8,430 nt of DNA from Candidatus Hydrogenedentota bacterium (GCA_022706165.1 JAKJDA010000101.1:391-8820), one strand, 5' to 3'. Shown: positions 1 to 6,065, numbered from the stretch's first letter. The notes: a model not told the origin generated them from the sequence alone. A program made the numbers and translations.

Positions 1-2570
1 CCCCCGCCTCCGTTGTCACGTGGTCGGCGACTACGTTGGACGGCGTTCCGGGCGCTTCCCAAGCCTTGGATACGGTCACCGATGCGGCCGGCGTTCAGCA
101 TTGGGCGTACGTGCGCGTCTCCCAGCAGCAGGCGGGATCCACCATCACCACGGTGTCCGAAGTGCATTGCGGGAACAGCCAAGGGCAGGATTTCATCGTG
201 CAGTCCGCCGTGCAAACCATCGTGATGGGCCAACCCACGACGTATTCGGGCGCTGTTTTGGGCAAGCCCTCCGTGACGGTGGATGCGAACAACGTGTACG
301 TGGGATATATGGAGAGCTTGCCCGACGTCACGGGTGATCCCTTCACGACGTCGGTCAAATTGGAAATGAAAGAAATCGGCGCCGCGTCGTTTTCGCCCTT
401 GCCCGCGACCAACTCCGTCTGGGTCGCTTCGAATATATATGATCACAGCGCCGCCGATGCGCAATCGCTGGACATCGCCGTAGACGGCGACGGCGTTTTG
501 CACTGGACGTATATGCGGACCGCCGAAAGCTTTCTTCCCACGCAATCCATCAAGACGACCACAATCCGGTATGGCAATAACGCCGGAGCCGGCGAAGACT
601 CCGAGGTGCTTACCGCCACATACACCGGCACGGGAAAGAGTCAGGCGATAGGGACGAGCGTCTCGGGAGCCGTGCTGGGGCAGCCGACCCTCGCCCTCGC
701 GGACGGCACGCTGTATCTGGGTTTCTGGCGCAGCGTTCCTGACATTACGGGCGCAACGTTCACCAACGGCGTTTTGTTGACGACGCGCGCCGGCGGCTCT
801 TTCGCGACGCCCGTGAGCGTGGGCCAAACGTGGATGTCGATCGTGAGGGACAGCGCAACCGGAACGGATCCGTTGGCGTCGTCCCAAACATTGGACCTTG
901 CCGTGGAAACCGGCGGCGTCGTTCACTGGGTGTTTCGGCGAACGGAGGGAACCCAGACCCCCACCACCTTCTCCGTCACCACCAAGATCGAATACGCCAA
1001 CAGCCTGGGCGAGGCGGAAATGATCCGCCAGGAAGTTTTTTCGGGGCCGCTGCCGCCGGGACCGCCGTTCACCGGCAATTTGATTGGCAAGCCGTCCATA
1101 TCCCTCGCGCCCGACAGCGCATTGCGCGTGGCGTACCTGAGGACCTCCGCTTCCGGCGCCGTGAGCACCGATATCATGTTGACGTCCAAAGCCTCGACCG
1201 CTCCCCGGTATACGCTCACGCTGCAACGCAATCCCGCCATTGGCGGCTCCATCAACGCATCGCCCCTGCCGGATGTGGACGGCAAATACACAAGCGGCCA
1301 AGTCGTCACCCTGACGGCCGTCGCGAACTCGGGATATCAGTTCGATTCGTGGTCGGGCGTGGATTCGCAGAACGGGAACAGCGCCACGGTAGTCATGAAC
1401 AATGACAAGACCGTGACGGCGGCGTTCGCGCTCCTGCCAACGCCGCGGTACGTGCTGACCCTTACGACGTTGCCCGCCGCTGGCGGCAGCATTACGCCGA
1501 CGCCCGCCCCCGGACAGGACGGCAGGTACGATGAGGGGCAAACCGTCAATTTGCATGCGGTCCCCAACGTCGGTTACCTGTTCGTTTCCTGGACAGGCGC
1601 GGACGCCTCGAACGACGCCGATGCGACCGTCGTCATGACGGGAGACCGGACCGTTACGGCGACGTTTGCGTTGATAGAGCCTCCTCGTTTCACGTTGACG
1701 TTGACAACGATCCCGTTGGCAGGCGGCAGCATTACGCCGACGCCCGGCCCCGGCCAAGACGGCAAATACCCTCAGGGGGAAACCGTCGCCCTGCAGGCCG
1801 TCCCCAACGCCGGCTACCAGTTCGTTTCCTGGACAGACGTGGATTCCTCAAACGGCCCCAATGCGGCCGTGGCCATGACCGGGGCTCGAACCGTCACGGC
1901 GACATTCGCGCTTATCCAGGATCCTCGCGTCACGTTGACGCTGACCGCGAGTCCGACGGCGGGAGGCGTGATCAACCCGGCGCCAGGTCCAGGCTTGGAT
2001 GGCAAATACGACCGGGGACAGAGCGTCAACCTCCAAGCCGTCCCCAACACGGGCTATCAATTCGTCTCCTGGTCGGGCGTGGACATTTCTTCGGGCGCCG
2101 ACGCCACGGTCATCATGAACGGCGATCGGACCGTGAGCGCCGTTTTCACCCCGATTCAACAGGGACGCTACATGCTTACGCTGCAAACGTATCCCCCAAG
2201 CGCCGGCGTCATCACCCCCAGTCAGCCGACGGGACAAGACGGGCTGTATCCATCGGGCGCAACGCTTTCGCTGACGGCGACCGCGGCGCCCCTGTACAAG
2301 TTCGTCAGTTGGCAAGGCGTGGACGCCGCCAGCGGGAAAGTGGCCACGGTCGTCATGAACGGCGACCGGGTGGTGACGGCGCTCTTCGTGGGATATCGTG
2401 ACGCAGCGGACGTGAACGGCGATCTCTCATGGGATGCGGTCGACGTGCAACTCGTCATCAACGCGGCCCTCAACCTGCCCGTGGGGTTGGACTGCGACAT
2501 TGACGGCAACGGCGGAGTCGACGCAGTCGACGTGCAACTCGCGATCAACGCCGCCCTGCGCGTTCTATAG
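1..2570 (+). CDS. Large secreted modular protein with InlB B-type repeats and C-terminal dockerin (5' partial)
   Basis: The frame is open from base 3 to the TAG at 2568-2570, so the start lies outside the window; 855 residues are visible. Three parts follow one another. Residues about 1-400 are three beta-rich repeats sharing an LD-x-x-V-D...GV-x-HW-x-(Y/F)-x-R motif, then RYGN-like and G-x-(V/L)-(L/I)-G-(K/Q)-P motifs; I do not recognise this family, though a propeller-like exposed fold is plausible. Residues about 403-795 are five InlB B-type repeats (divergent InlB B-repeat family) beginning (Y/F/V)-x-LTL and ending with a TV(T/S)A-x-F-like strand. Residues 803-855 are a type-I dockerin-like pair of calcium loops, DVNGDLSWDAVD and DIDGNGGVDAVD, each followed by QL-x-INAAL. 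InlB-type repeats and dockerins are typical of exported surface or adhesive proteins, so an extracellular location is likely. No catalytic domain is visible; one could lie upstream. The signal peptide would also lie upstream. Convergent with the isocitrate dehydrogenase gene, 43 bases away. Confidence 0.9.
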   Translation, partial: PASVVTWSATTLDGVPGASQALDTVTDAAGVQHWAYVRVSQQQAGSTITTVSEVHCGNSQGQDFIVQSAVQTIVMGQPTTYSGAVLGKPSVTVDANNVYVGYMESLPDVTGDPFTTSVKLEMKEIGAASFSPLPATNSVWVASNIYDHSAADAQSLDIAVDGDGVLHWTYMRTAESFLPTQSIKTTTIRYGNNAGAGEDSEVLTATYTGTGKSQAIGTSVSGAVLGQPTLALADGTLYLGFWRSVPDITGATFTNGVLLTTRAGGSFATPVSVGQTWMSIVRDSATGTDPLASSQTLDLAVETGGVVHWVFRRTEGTQTPTTFSVTTKIEYANSLGEAEMIRQEVFSGPLPPGPPFTGNLIGKPSISLAPDSALRVAYLRTSASGAVSTDIMLTSKASTAPRYTLTLQRNPAIGGSINASPLPDVDGKYTSGQVVTLTAVANSGYQFDSWSGVDSQNGNSATVVMNNDKTVTAAFALLPTPRYVLTLTTLPAAGGSITPTPAPGQDGRYDEGQTVNLHAVPNVGYLFVSWTGADASNDADATVVMTGDRTVTATFALIEPPRFTLTLTTIPLAGGSITPTPGPGQDGKYPQGETVALQAVPNAGYQFVSWTDVDSSNGPNAAVAMTGARTVTATFALIQDPRVTLTLTASPTAGGVINPAPGPGLDGKYDRGQSVNLQAVPNTGYQFVSWSGVDISSGADATVIMNGDRTVSAVFTPIQQGRYMLTLQTYPPSAGVITPSQPTGQDGLYPSGATLSLTATAAPLYKFVSWQGVDAASGKVATVVMNGDRVVTALFVGYRDAADVNGDLSWDAVDVQLVINAALNLPVGLDCDIDGNGGVDAVDVQLAINAALRVL
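3..1190 (+). repeat. Three ~135-residue protein repeats of unassigned family
   Basis: Within the dockerin protein, the LD residue of the LD-x-x-V-D...HW motif lies at visible residues 23, 157 and 298 (spacing 134 and 141). The G-x-(V/L)-(L/I)-G-(K/Q)-P motif lies at residues 83, 222 and 358 (spacing 139 and 136). Copies 1 and 2 also share (S/R)-S/E-(L/V)-PD-(V/I)-TG-x-x-FT; copy 3 is more diverged there. DNA-level identity is low, so these are old duplications. More copies may lie upstream of the window. The alternating hydrophobic pattern suggests an all-beta fold, but that is inference. Confidence 0.7.
1209..2390 (+). repeat. Five tandem InlB B-type repeats, exact 240-bp period
   Basis: Repeat units begin at 1209, 1449, 1689, 1929 and 2169, exactly 240 bases (80 codons) apart with no net length change. 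Each unit carries a GG-x-(I/S)-x-P-like strand, DG-x-Y-x-x-G, a GY-x-F-x-SW core and a final TVTA-x-FA-like strand. Units 2 and 3 are very similar even at DNA level, for example GGCGGCAGCATTACGCCGAC at 1482 and again at 1722, and a near-identical stretch around the FVSWT codons. This points to recent duplication or gene conversion of the central units, while unit 5 is the most diverged. Confidence 0.88.
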
Positions 2571-2592
2571 CGGCCCCGGTTTCGGCGAATAG

Positions 2593-2614
2593 AGCGCGGC
2601 GCCCGGCGTGCGCT
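2593..2614. terminator. Weak hairpin between convergent genes
   Basis: AGCGC at 2593-2597 can pair with GCGCT at 2610-2614 in the 43-base gap between two convergent stop codons. The position suits a shared terminator, but there is no real T-tract on either strand, so the call is tentative. Confidence 0.25.
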
Positions 2615-3624
2615 TATTCCATGCGTCGCATCAGCGCCTCGGCGAATTCCCGGGTGCCGGCGACGCCGCCAATGTCGCGCGTGAGTTCGTCGGGGCGTCG
2701 ATCCCGGAGAACTTTGTCGTAAGCGTCTCGGATCCGCGCCGCCGCATCGGTTTCGCCGAGGTGGTTGAGCATCATCACGCCGCTCATGATGATCGCCAAC
2801 GGATTGGCGATGTTTTGCCCCGCAATGTCGGGCGCGCTGCCGTGGACCGCTTCGAACACGGCGCAATCGTCTCCAATGTTCGATCCGGGCACGACGCCCA
2901 ACCCTCCCACGAGCCCCGCGCACAAATCGCTGATGACATCGCCGTACAAATTTTCGAGCAGCAGAATATCGAAACGCGCAGGGTCGCGCACCAGCTGCAT
3001 GCAGCCGTTGTCGATGATGAGCTCTTCGTATTCAATATCGGGACCGTACGCATCGCGCATCGCCCGGGCGCACTCCAAAAACAGGCCGTCGGACATCTTC
3101 ATGATATTGGCTTTGTGAAACACCGCGACCCGCTTCCGGCGCCGCGTGTGCGCGTAATGAAAGGCGAACCGGGCGATCCGCTCGCAGGCGGTCCGCGTCG
3201 CGACCTTCAGGCTTGTCACGACCCCGGGCACAATCTCGTTCTCGATGCCGGAGTAGAGTCCCTCCGTGTTCTCGCGGATGACCACCAATTCGACATTCTC
3301 GTAACGCGTTTTGACGCCGGGCATGCTGCGCACCGGACGCACGGCGGCGTACAGATTGAGTTTTTTGCGCAACTGCACGTTGACGCTTTTGAAGCCTTTT
3401 CCGATCGGCGTCGTGACCGGACCCTTCAGCGCGATCTTGTGACGCTGGATGGCTTCAAGCGTTTCCGCCGGAAGAACATCGCCGTATTGTGCCGCGGCGG
3501 CCGCGCCCGCAGGCAACACCTCCCACGCGATGGATGCGCCGGACGCCTCAATCACGCGCCGCGCCGCTTCGGCCACTTCCGGGCCGATCCCGTCTCCCGG
3601 AATCAAACATGCTGTATGCGTCAT
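2614..3624 (-). CDS. NAD-type isocitrate dehydrogenase (isocitrate/isopropylmalate dehydrogenase family)
   Basis: A 336-residue beta-decarboxylating dehydrogenase, probably converting isocitrate to 2-oxoglutarate and CO2 in the cytoplasmic TCA cycle. Family residues are all present: IPGDGIGPE at 8-16; K67-GP-x-TTPIG; the substrate loop S80-V-N82 with R86, R96 and R117; ENTEGLYSG with catalytic Y124; HKANIMK with catalytic K171; metal ligands D205, D229 and D233. HGSAPDIAGQNIANP (261-275) has Asp-Ile where NADP enzymes have Lys-Tyr, which indicates NAD. The S-x-N-x-x-LR substrate loop fits isocitrate better than isopropylmalate or homoisocitrate, but a homolog acting on those cannot be excluded from sequence alone. 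I chose ATG 3624 because AGGAGA lies 6 bases upstream and the family motif IPGDGIGPE starts at residue 8; the longer frame to 3735 would overlap the hydrolase gene. It is the last gene of the minus cluster, 67 bases after the lipoprotein hydrolase. Confidence 0.93.
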   Translation of the reverse strand: MTHTACLIPGDGIGPEVAEAARRVIEASGASIAWEVLPAGAAAAAQYGDVLPAETLEAIQRHKIALKGPVTTPIGKGFKSVNVQLRKKLNLYAAVRPVRSMPGVKTRYENVELVVIRENTEGLYSGIENEIVPGVVTSLKVATRTACERIARFAFHYAHTRRRKRVAVFHKANIMKMSDGLFLECARAMRDAYGPDIEYEELIIDNGCMQLVRDPARFDILLLENLYGDVISDLCAGLVGGLGVVPGSNIGDDCAVFEAVHGSAPDIAGQNIANPLAIIMSGVMMLNHLGETDAAARIRDAYDKVLRDRRPDELTRDIGGVAGTREFAEALMRRME

Positions 3625-3691
3625 GCCGCCGTCTCCTGTTGCGATAACCATTCCCGAAACGTCCTGATTCGCCGCGGCATTCCGCTTCGCG

Positions 3692-4459
3692 TCAGGAAGC
3701 GTCCGCCGCCACGCCTTTTCCACGCATGACGGCATCGAGCCAAGTGATCAGTTGGCTCCGCGCGCTGTCCGACGCATCCAACAGATCCGTGCCGTGCGCG
3801 CCGCCTGGATATTGACGCCACTCACAGTGCCCCGGAGCGATTTCCTTCAAGCGTGCGCACGAAGACGCCGAGTAGCCGTCGCCATCGGACGCCATCAGCA
3901 GGCTCGGGCGCTTGCCGTATGCGATCATGGCTTGTTCGATCGCAACGCCGTGATAATCAAGACCCGGAGAGATAAGGATGACCGCGGGCGCGTCGCCGTG
4001 CACCGCAGCATACCGGAGCGCGAGATTGGCTCCAATGCTGGCGCCTGCCAAGGCGATGTTGGCGGCGTTGGCTCCGCGATCGATCAGCCCGCGCTTCGCG
4101 GCGTCGATATCGCGCAAAACGCCCATCCATTCCTCGGTCGTGAACGCGCGAAACGAAAGCGTCTTTCCCTGCTGCTGTGCGCTGTCGCCGTGTCCGCGCA
4201 TGTCAATCGCCATGCAGGCGTACCCCGCGCGCTGCAATTGAGGCGCAAGCCCGGCCCAGCGGCTTCTGTCCGATCCCAGCATATGGACCAGGATCACGCC
4301 CGGAGCCTTGGACTCCGTGGAAGGATAATGCGTCGCGGCAATGCGAACGCCATCGCCCGCGTCTAGCATCACGTCCTGCGCGGAGCCGTGGATAGCGTCC
4401 ACGCGTCCGCATCCAGAGAAACTCGCCGCAAGACCGATAAGCGCTGCGACAAAACGCAT
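3692..4459 (-). CDS. Alpha/beta-hydrolase lipoprotein (dienelactone-hydrolase/esterase-like)
   Basis: A 255-residue serine hydrolase. The N-terminus has a short positive end, a hydrophobic stretch and FSGC ending at Cys17, a lipoprotein signal with Phe rather than Leu at -3, so export and lipid anchoring are likely. The fold markers run in order: LVHMLGSDR (oxyanion region, about 57-65), DMRGHGDS (86-93), nucleophile elbow G139-A-S141-I-G143, candidate acid D192 or D194 in ASDGDGYSA, and catalytic His222 in GGAHGTDLL. The substrate cannot be told; esterase or short-peptidase activity is the likely range. ATG 4459 is supported by AAAGGAGG 6 bases upstream. It lies 31 bases after the SCP2 gene and 67 bases before the dehydrogenase gene, consistent with one transcript. 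Confidence 0.85.
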   Translation of the reverse strand: MRFVAALIGLAASFSGCGRVDAIHGSAQDVMLDAGDGVRIAATHYPSTESKAPGVILVHMLGSDRSRWAGLAPQLQRAGYACMAIDMRGHGDSAQQQGKTLSFRAFTTEEWMGVLRDIDAAKRGLIDRGANAANIALAGASIGANLALRYAAVHGDAPAVILISPGLDYHGVAIEQAMIAYGKRPSLLMASDGDGYSASSCARLKEIAPGHCEWRQYPGGAHGTDLLDASDSARSQLITWLDAVMRGKGVAADAS

Positions 4460-4490
4460 CGCCGCCTCCTTTCGCGCGCGCCGGAAACGA

Positions 4491-4814
4491 TCAAGGCTGC
4501 AGAAAAGCCTGTAATTTCAAGGCGAGACTCACATCCCCTTGCAGTTTCAGACGGCCCGACAGAAAAGCCATCTGGCCGCTGAGCTTTCCGGAAACCATAT
4601 CGATCCAATCGGACGCCGTCGTCGTGACGGTGATGTCGGGATTCGCCGCATCGCCTTGCCAGACCTGCGCAATGCCGTCATCGATGGCGACAACCCAACG
4701 GCAATCGCCGGCATCATCTCCGATGAGATTGAATTGATACGTGGCGCACATGCCGCTGATGCGCTCCGGATTGATCCGCGAGGCGAGCCCTTCAAAGAAC
4801 TCCGTTGCCGTCAT
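4491..4814 (-). CDS. SCP2 sterol-carrier-domain protein
   Basis: A 107-residue single-domain protein of the SCP2 (sterol carrier protein 2) family, the usual length for a stand-alone domain. The C-terminal half has the family hallmark: D-x-x-D-M-V-SGKLSGQMAFLSGRLK followed by LQGD-x-x-LALKLQ. The middle has the expected W-V-x-x-x-D-x-x-x-x-VWQGD strands. Bacterial SCP2 domains bind lipids or other hydrophobic ligands in the cytoplasm; the ligand here is unknown. No signal peptide is visible. ATG 4814 has GGGAGAG about 8 bases upstream. It is the first gene of the minus cluster, so the promoter should lie to its right (4815 onward), but I see no convincing -35/-10 pair there. Confidence 0.88.
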   Translation of the reverse strand: MTATEFFEGLASRINPERISGMCATYQFNLIGDDAGDCRWVVAIDDGIAQVWQGDAANPDITVTTTASDWIDMVSGKLSGQMAFLSGRLKLQGDVSLALKLQAFLQP

Positions 4815-5080
4815 GACGCTTTCTCTCCCGTTCGATGGAAACGCCCTTGTTCGCTTTTGCCCTTTGTTTATGGGCTTCTTGCGGCGCCCCGCGCGCGCGT
4901 GCGGAGCGATGGATTCAATCTAACACAGGCGCTCGATCGCGTCAATGCACGATCGCGCATAGCGAGAGATCGATCCGCGCACACGGTGATGAAAGAAACG
5001 CGATTAGAAAAAAAAGCAAAAAAAATGCTTGCTATTTCGCTCGTTGTTTGCTACACACTTCCACGATATGGGCGATGCAA

Positions 5081-5101
5081 GCACGCGCAATGCGCGCGTG
5101 C
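5081..5101. repeat. 8-bp perfect inverted repeat
   Basis: GCACGCGC (5081-5088), loop AATGC, GCGCGTGC (5094-5101). The stem is perfect and GC-only apart from one A-T pair. No T-tract follows on either strand, so it is not a standard terminator; it could be a protein-binding dyad or an RNA hairpin. Confidence 0.6.
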
Positions 5102-5314
5102 GCAACACGCCGGCGAAATTGAATCGGTGCATATCGCGGTCGCGACGGCCGCGATGCAGACGCGCACAAGCGAAACGGCAACGCCGCAGAAGCCCTGGAA
5201 AAACAAGTGCACACAGTGATGTGCATGTACAAAGCTAGAGCAGCGGCAATCGCTTCGCGAGGCGCGTGAAGAGCGCGCAGAAGACAAGACGCGCGGCCAG
5301 CGATCGCCACCCAA

Positions 5315-5334
5315 GCGGCGCGATCGATCGCCGC
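5315..5334. repeat. 6-bp inverted repeat around CGATCGAT
   Basis: GCGGCG (5315-5320), loop CGATCGAT, CGCCGC (5329-5334). The loop is itself palindromic, so the DNA contains nested dyads. It lies next to the putative minus-strand terminator at 5336-5358. Confidence 0.5.
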
Positions 5335-5335
5335 G

Positions 5336-5358
5336 AAAAAAAGCGCGCGAAGCGGCGC
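5336..5358 (-). terminator. Putative intrinsic terminator of the small minus-strand gene
   Basis: Read on the minus strand, GCGCCGCTTCGCGCGC (5358 down to 5343) folds with outer GCGC/GCGC and inner CG/CG pairs (one bulged C, CTT loop), followed at once by seven T (5342-5336). It begins 42 bases after the stop of the candidate 35-codon gene at 5401-5508, which is where its terminator would be expected. Confidence 0.45.
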
Positions 5359-5400
5359 CGGTTTATCGCAGGCAAGAAGGGAACGTAGCGTCTAACGCTG

Positions 5401-5508
5401 TCATGGACGGAACGGAACTTCAAGAAGCCGTTTCATCAGTTCGCGAAACATCGGCATGCCGGTGGAGCGGGCATCGTGCGGCGCGGTCGCGTCGGCATCG
5501 TTCCTCAT
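5401..5508 (-). CDS. Candidate small protein, 35 residues, unknown function
   Basis: Reading from ATG 5508 to TGA 5403-5401 gives a 35-residue peptide with a polar, disordered-looking N-terminus (MRNDADATAPHDARSTG) and a compact amphipathic C-terminus (FRELMKRLLEVPF). GGAAG in AAGGAAGAAG lies about 6-8 bases upstream of the ATG, a good Shine-Dalgarno, and a T7-tailed hairpin follows the stop. The peptide is far less Arg/Ala-biased than the random frames around it. I recognise no family. It reads in the same direction as the SCP2 cluster but is almost 600 bases from it and has its own terminator, so it would be monocistronic. It could still be a chance frame. Confidence 0.4.
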   Translation of the reverse strand: MRNDADATAPHDARSTGMPMFRELMKRLLEVPFRP

Positions 5509-5590
5509 CGTCTTCTTCCTTTTTTATTTCCCTCCACATCCGCCGCGAGCGCGACGAAACGCTCGGGCGTTTGCGTACAGCCGGTCATGA

Positions 5591-5675
5591 CGGGCGGAAG
5601 CCCGATGACTGTCCTGACTGCAGACTGGCTGCAGTTGGGACGCTAGCCGACGGGACGGCGCCTACATGGACGCCG
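5591..5675 (+). promoter_or_regulatory. Three consecutive hairpins upstream of the KPAAKK gene (possible structured leader)
   Basis: Hairpin 1: CGGGC-GGAA-GCCCG (5591-5604), with a GNRA tetraloop. Hairpin 2: 5611-5623 pairs with 5629-5641 over 13 pairs (two G-U), loop ACTGG, core ACTGCAG/CTGCAGT. Hairpin 3: CGGCGCC pairs with GGaCGCCG (5656-5675, one bulged A), loop TACAT. They end about 50 bases before the start codon at 5725. If transcribed with the gene they would form a structured 5' leader. I could not match them to a known riboswitch, and the promoter is not identified. Confidence 0.45.
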
Positions 5676-5724
5676 GCGTCGTCGAGCTGGCATAGGTAGG
5701 GGTGAAAAAGAAGGAGAGTTAAGT

Positions 5725-5928
5725 ATGGCGCTCGAAAAGAAACCCGCAGCCAAGAAGAAGGTAGCCGCGAAGAAGCCGGCCGCGAAGAAGCCGGCCGCCA
5801 AGAAGGCCGTCGCCAAGAAGCCGGCTGCCAAGAAGCCGGCCGCCAAGAAGGTTGCCGCGAAGAAGCCGGCCGCCAAGAAAGCCGCCGCGAAGAAGCCGGC
5901 CGCCAAGAAGGCCGCCGCGAAGAAGTAA
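5725..5928 (+). CDS. Histone-H1-like Lys/Ala/Pro repeat protein
   Basis: A 67-residue protein made almost wholly of [10 protein letters not shown] and VAAKK pentads after a short MALEKK start. It is very basic, has no hydrophobic core and is surely disordered alone. Such tails resemble the C-terminus of eukaryotic histone H1 and bacterial H1-like or AlgP-type proteins, which bind DNA non-specifically and condense the nucleoid; a DNA- or RNA-binding role is inferred from composition only. AAGGAGAG lies about 6 bases before the ATG. The coding DNA is a GCCGCGAAGAAG-type repeat, so its length probably varies between strains by slippage or recombination. Long open frames on its reverse strand (Phe/Leu/Ala-rich) are artefacts of the repeat. 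It is followed by a highly structured region and a strong terminator. Confidence 0.85.
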   Translation: MALEKKPAAKKKVAAKKPAAKKPAAKKAVAKKPAAKKPAAKKVAAKKPAAKKAAAKKPAAKKAAAKK

Positions 5929-5929
5929 G

Positions 5930-5953
5930 GCATCGCCGTCTGAACGACGATGC
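5930..5953 (+). repeat. Short dyad just after the KPAAKK stop codon
   Basis: GCATCG (5930-5935) can pair with CGATGC (5948-5953); an alternative hairpin is CGTC (5937-5940) with GACG (5946-5949). No T-tract follows, so it is probably part of the structured 3' region rather than a terminator itself. Confidence 0.4.
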
Positions 5954-6036
5954 GACTCATTCTTCGGGTGGCAATCGTGAACGACGCCGCTGCAATGCGT
6001 TGTCGTGCGCACGAGCGCTCACCCGAAGAATGAGTC
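5954..6036. repeat. Perfect 17-bp inverted repeat enclosing 49 bases
   Basis: GACTCATTCTTCGGGTG (5954-5970) is the exact reverse complement of CACCCGAAGAATGAGTC (6020-6036). The enclosed 49 bases contain a 12-base palindrome TCGTGCGCACGA (6003-6014) and ACGAC/GTCGT arms (5981-5985, 6002-6006), so as RNA this would be a long stem closed by smaller hairpins. No target-site duplication is evident beside the arms and no transposase is near, so it is better seen as an RNA or DNA structure than an insertion element. The arm sequence does not recur elsewhere in the window. Confidence 0.75.
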
Positions 6037-6037
6037 C

Positions 6038-6058
6038 CGGCAAGAAATTCTTTTGCCG
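6038..6058 (+). repeat. Hairpin between the long inverted repeat and the terminator
   Basis: CGGCAAGA (6038-6045), loop AATTC, TTTTGCCG (6051-6058): eight pairs including one G-U. It begins two bases after the 17-bp repeat arm, so the region folds as a continuous series of stems. Confidence 0.5.
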
Positions 6059-6065
6059 AGGAGAG

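Larger units (their letters stand above)
4815..5400. other. Gene-poor intergenic region with A-tracts and palindromes
   Basis: No reading frame here looks like a protein: the open frames are Arg/Ala-rich and lack Shine-Dalgarno sequences. It holds an A-tract pair near 5007-5030 (A8 and A8 separated by GC), an AT-rich island to about 5060 in otherwise GC-rich DNA, and five CGATCG hexamers (4934, 4950, 5301, 5321, 5325), against roughly one per kb elsewhere in the window. It also contains an octamer GCGATCGC at 5300-5307. The promoter of the minus cluster should be in the left part. No tRNA or known structured RNA motif was recognised. Confidence 0.6.

Noticed and set aside
3625..3735. N-terminal extension of the isocitrate dehydrogenase to an ATG at 3735
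   Set aside because: It would overlap the hydrolase gene by 44 bases and adds residues with no family match, while ATG 3624 has AGGAGA at proper spacing and puts IPGDGIGPE at residue 8.
4539..5219. Plus-strand frame of 226 codons running through the SCP2 gene and into the intergenic region
   Set aside because: Its first half is the antisense of the SCP2 gene, there is no ribosome-binding site, and the rest has Arg/Ala-biased, low-complexity composition.
5235..5423. Minus-strand 62-codon frame overlapping the candidate small gene
   Set aside because: Arg-rich random-looking composition, runs through the T-tailed hairpin, and has a poorer start context than the ATG at 5508.
5591..5625. Partial likeness to the 3' core of a cobalamin riboswitch (GGAAGCCCGATGAC)
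   Set aside because: No B12 box or upstream arms are present, and GGAA is simply the tetraloop of a local hairpin; no B12-related gene follows.
5595..5712. Resemblance to a c-di-GMP-I (GEMM) riboswitch: GGGACGCTAGCC and ATAGGTAGGGGTG
   Set aside because: The upstream GCAAACC element and the GAAA-capped stem are absent, and GGGAC is paired within the 13-pair hairpin; the likeness is limited to short strings.
5954..6036. Terminal inverted repeats of a miniature transposable element
   Set aside because: No direct target duplication beside the arms, no transposase nearby and a single copy in the window; kept only as a possibility to test genome-wide.
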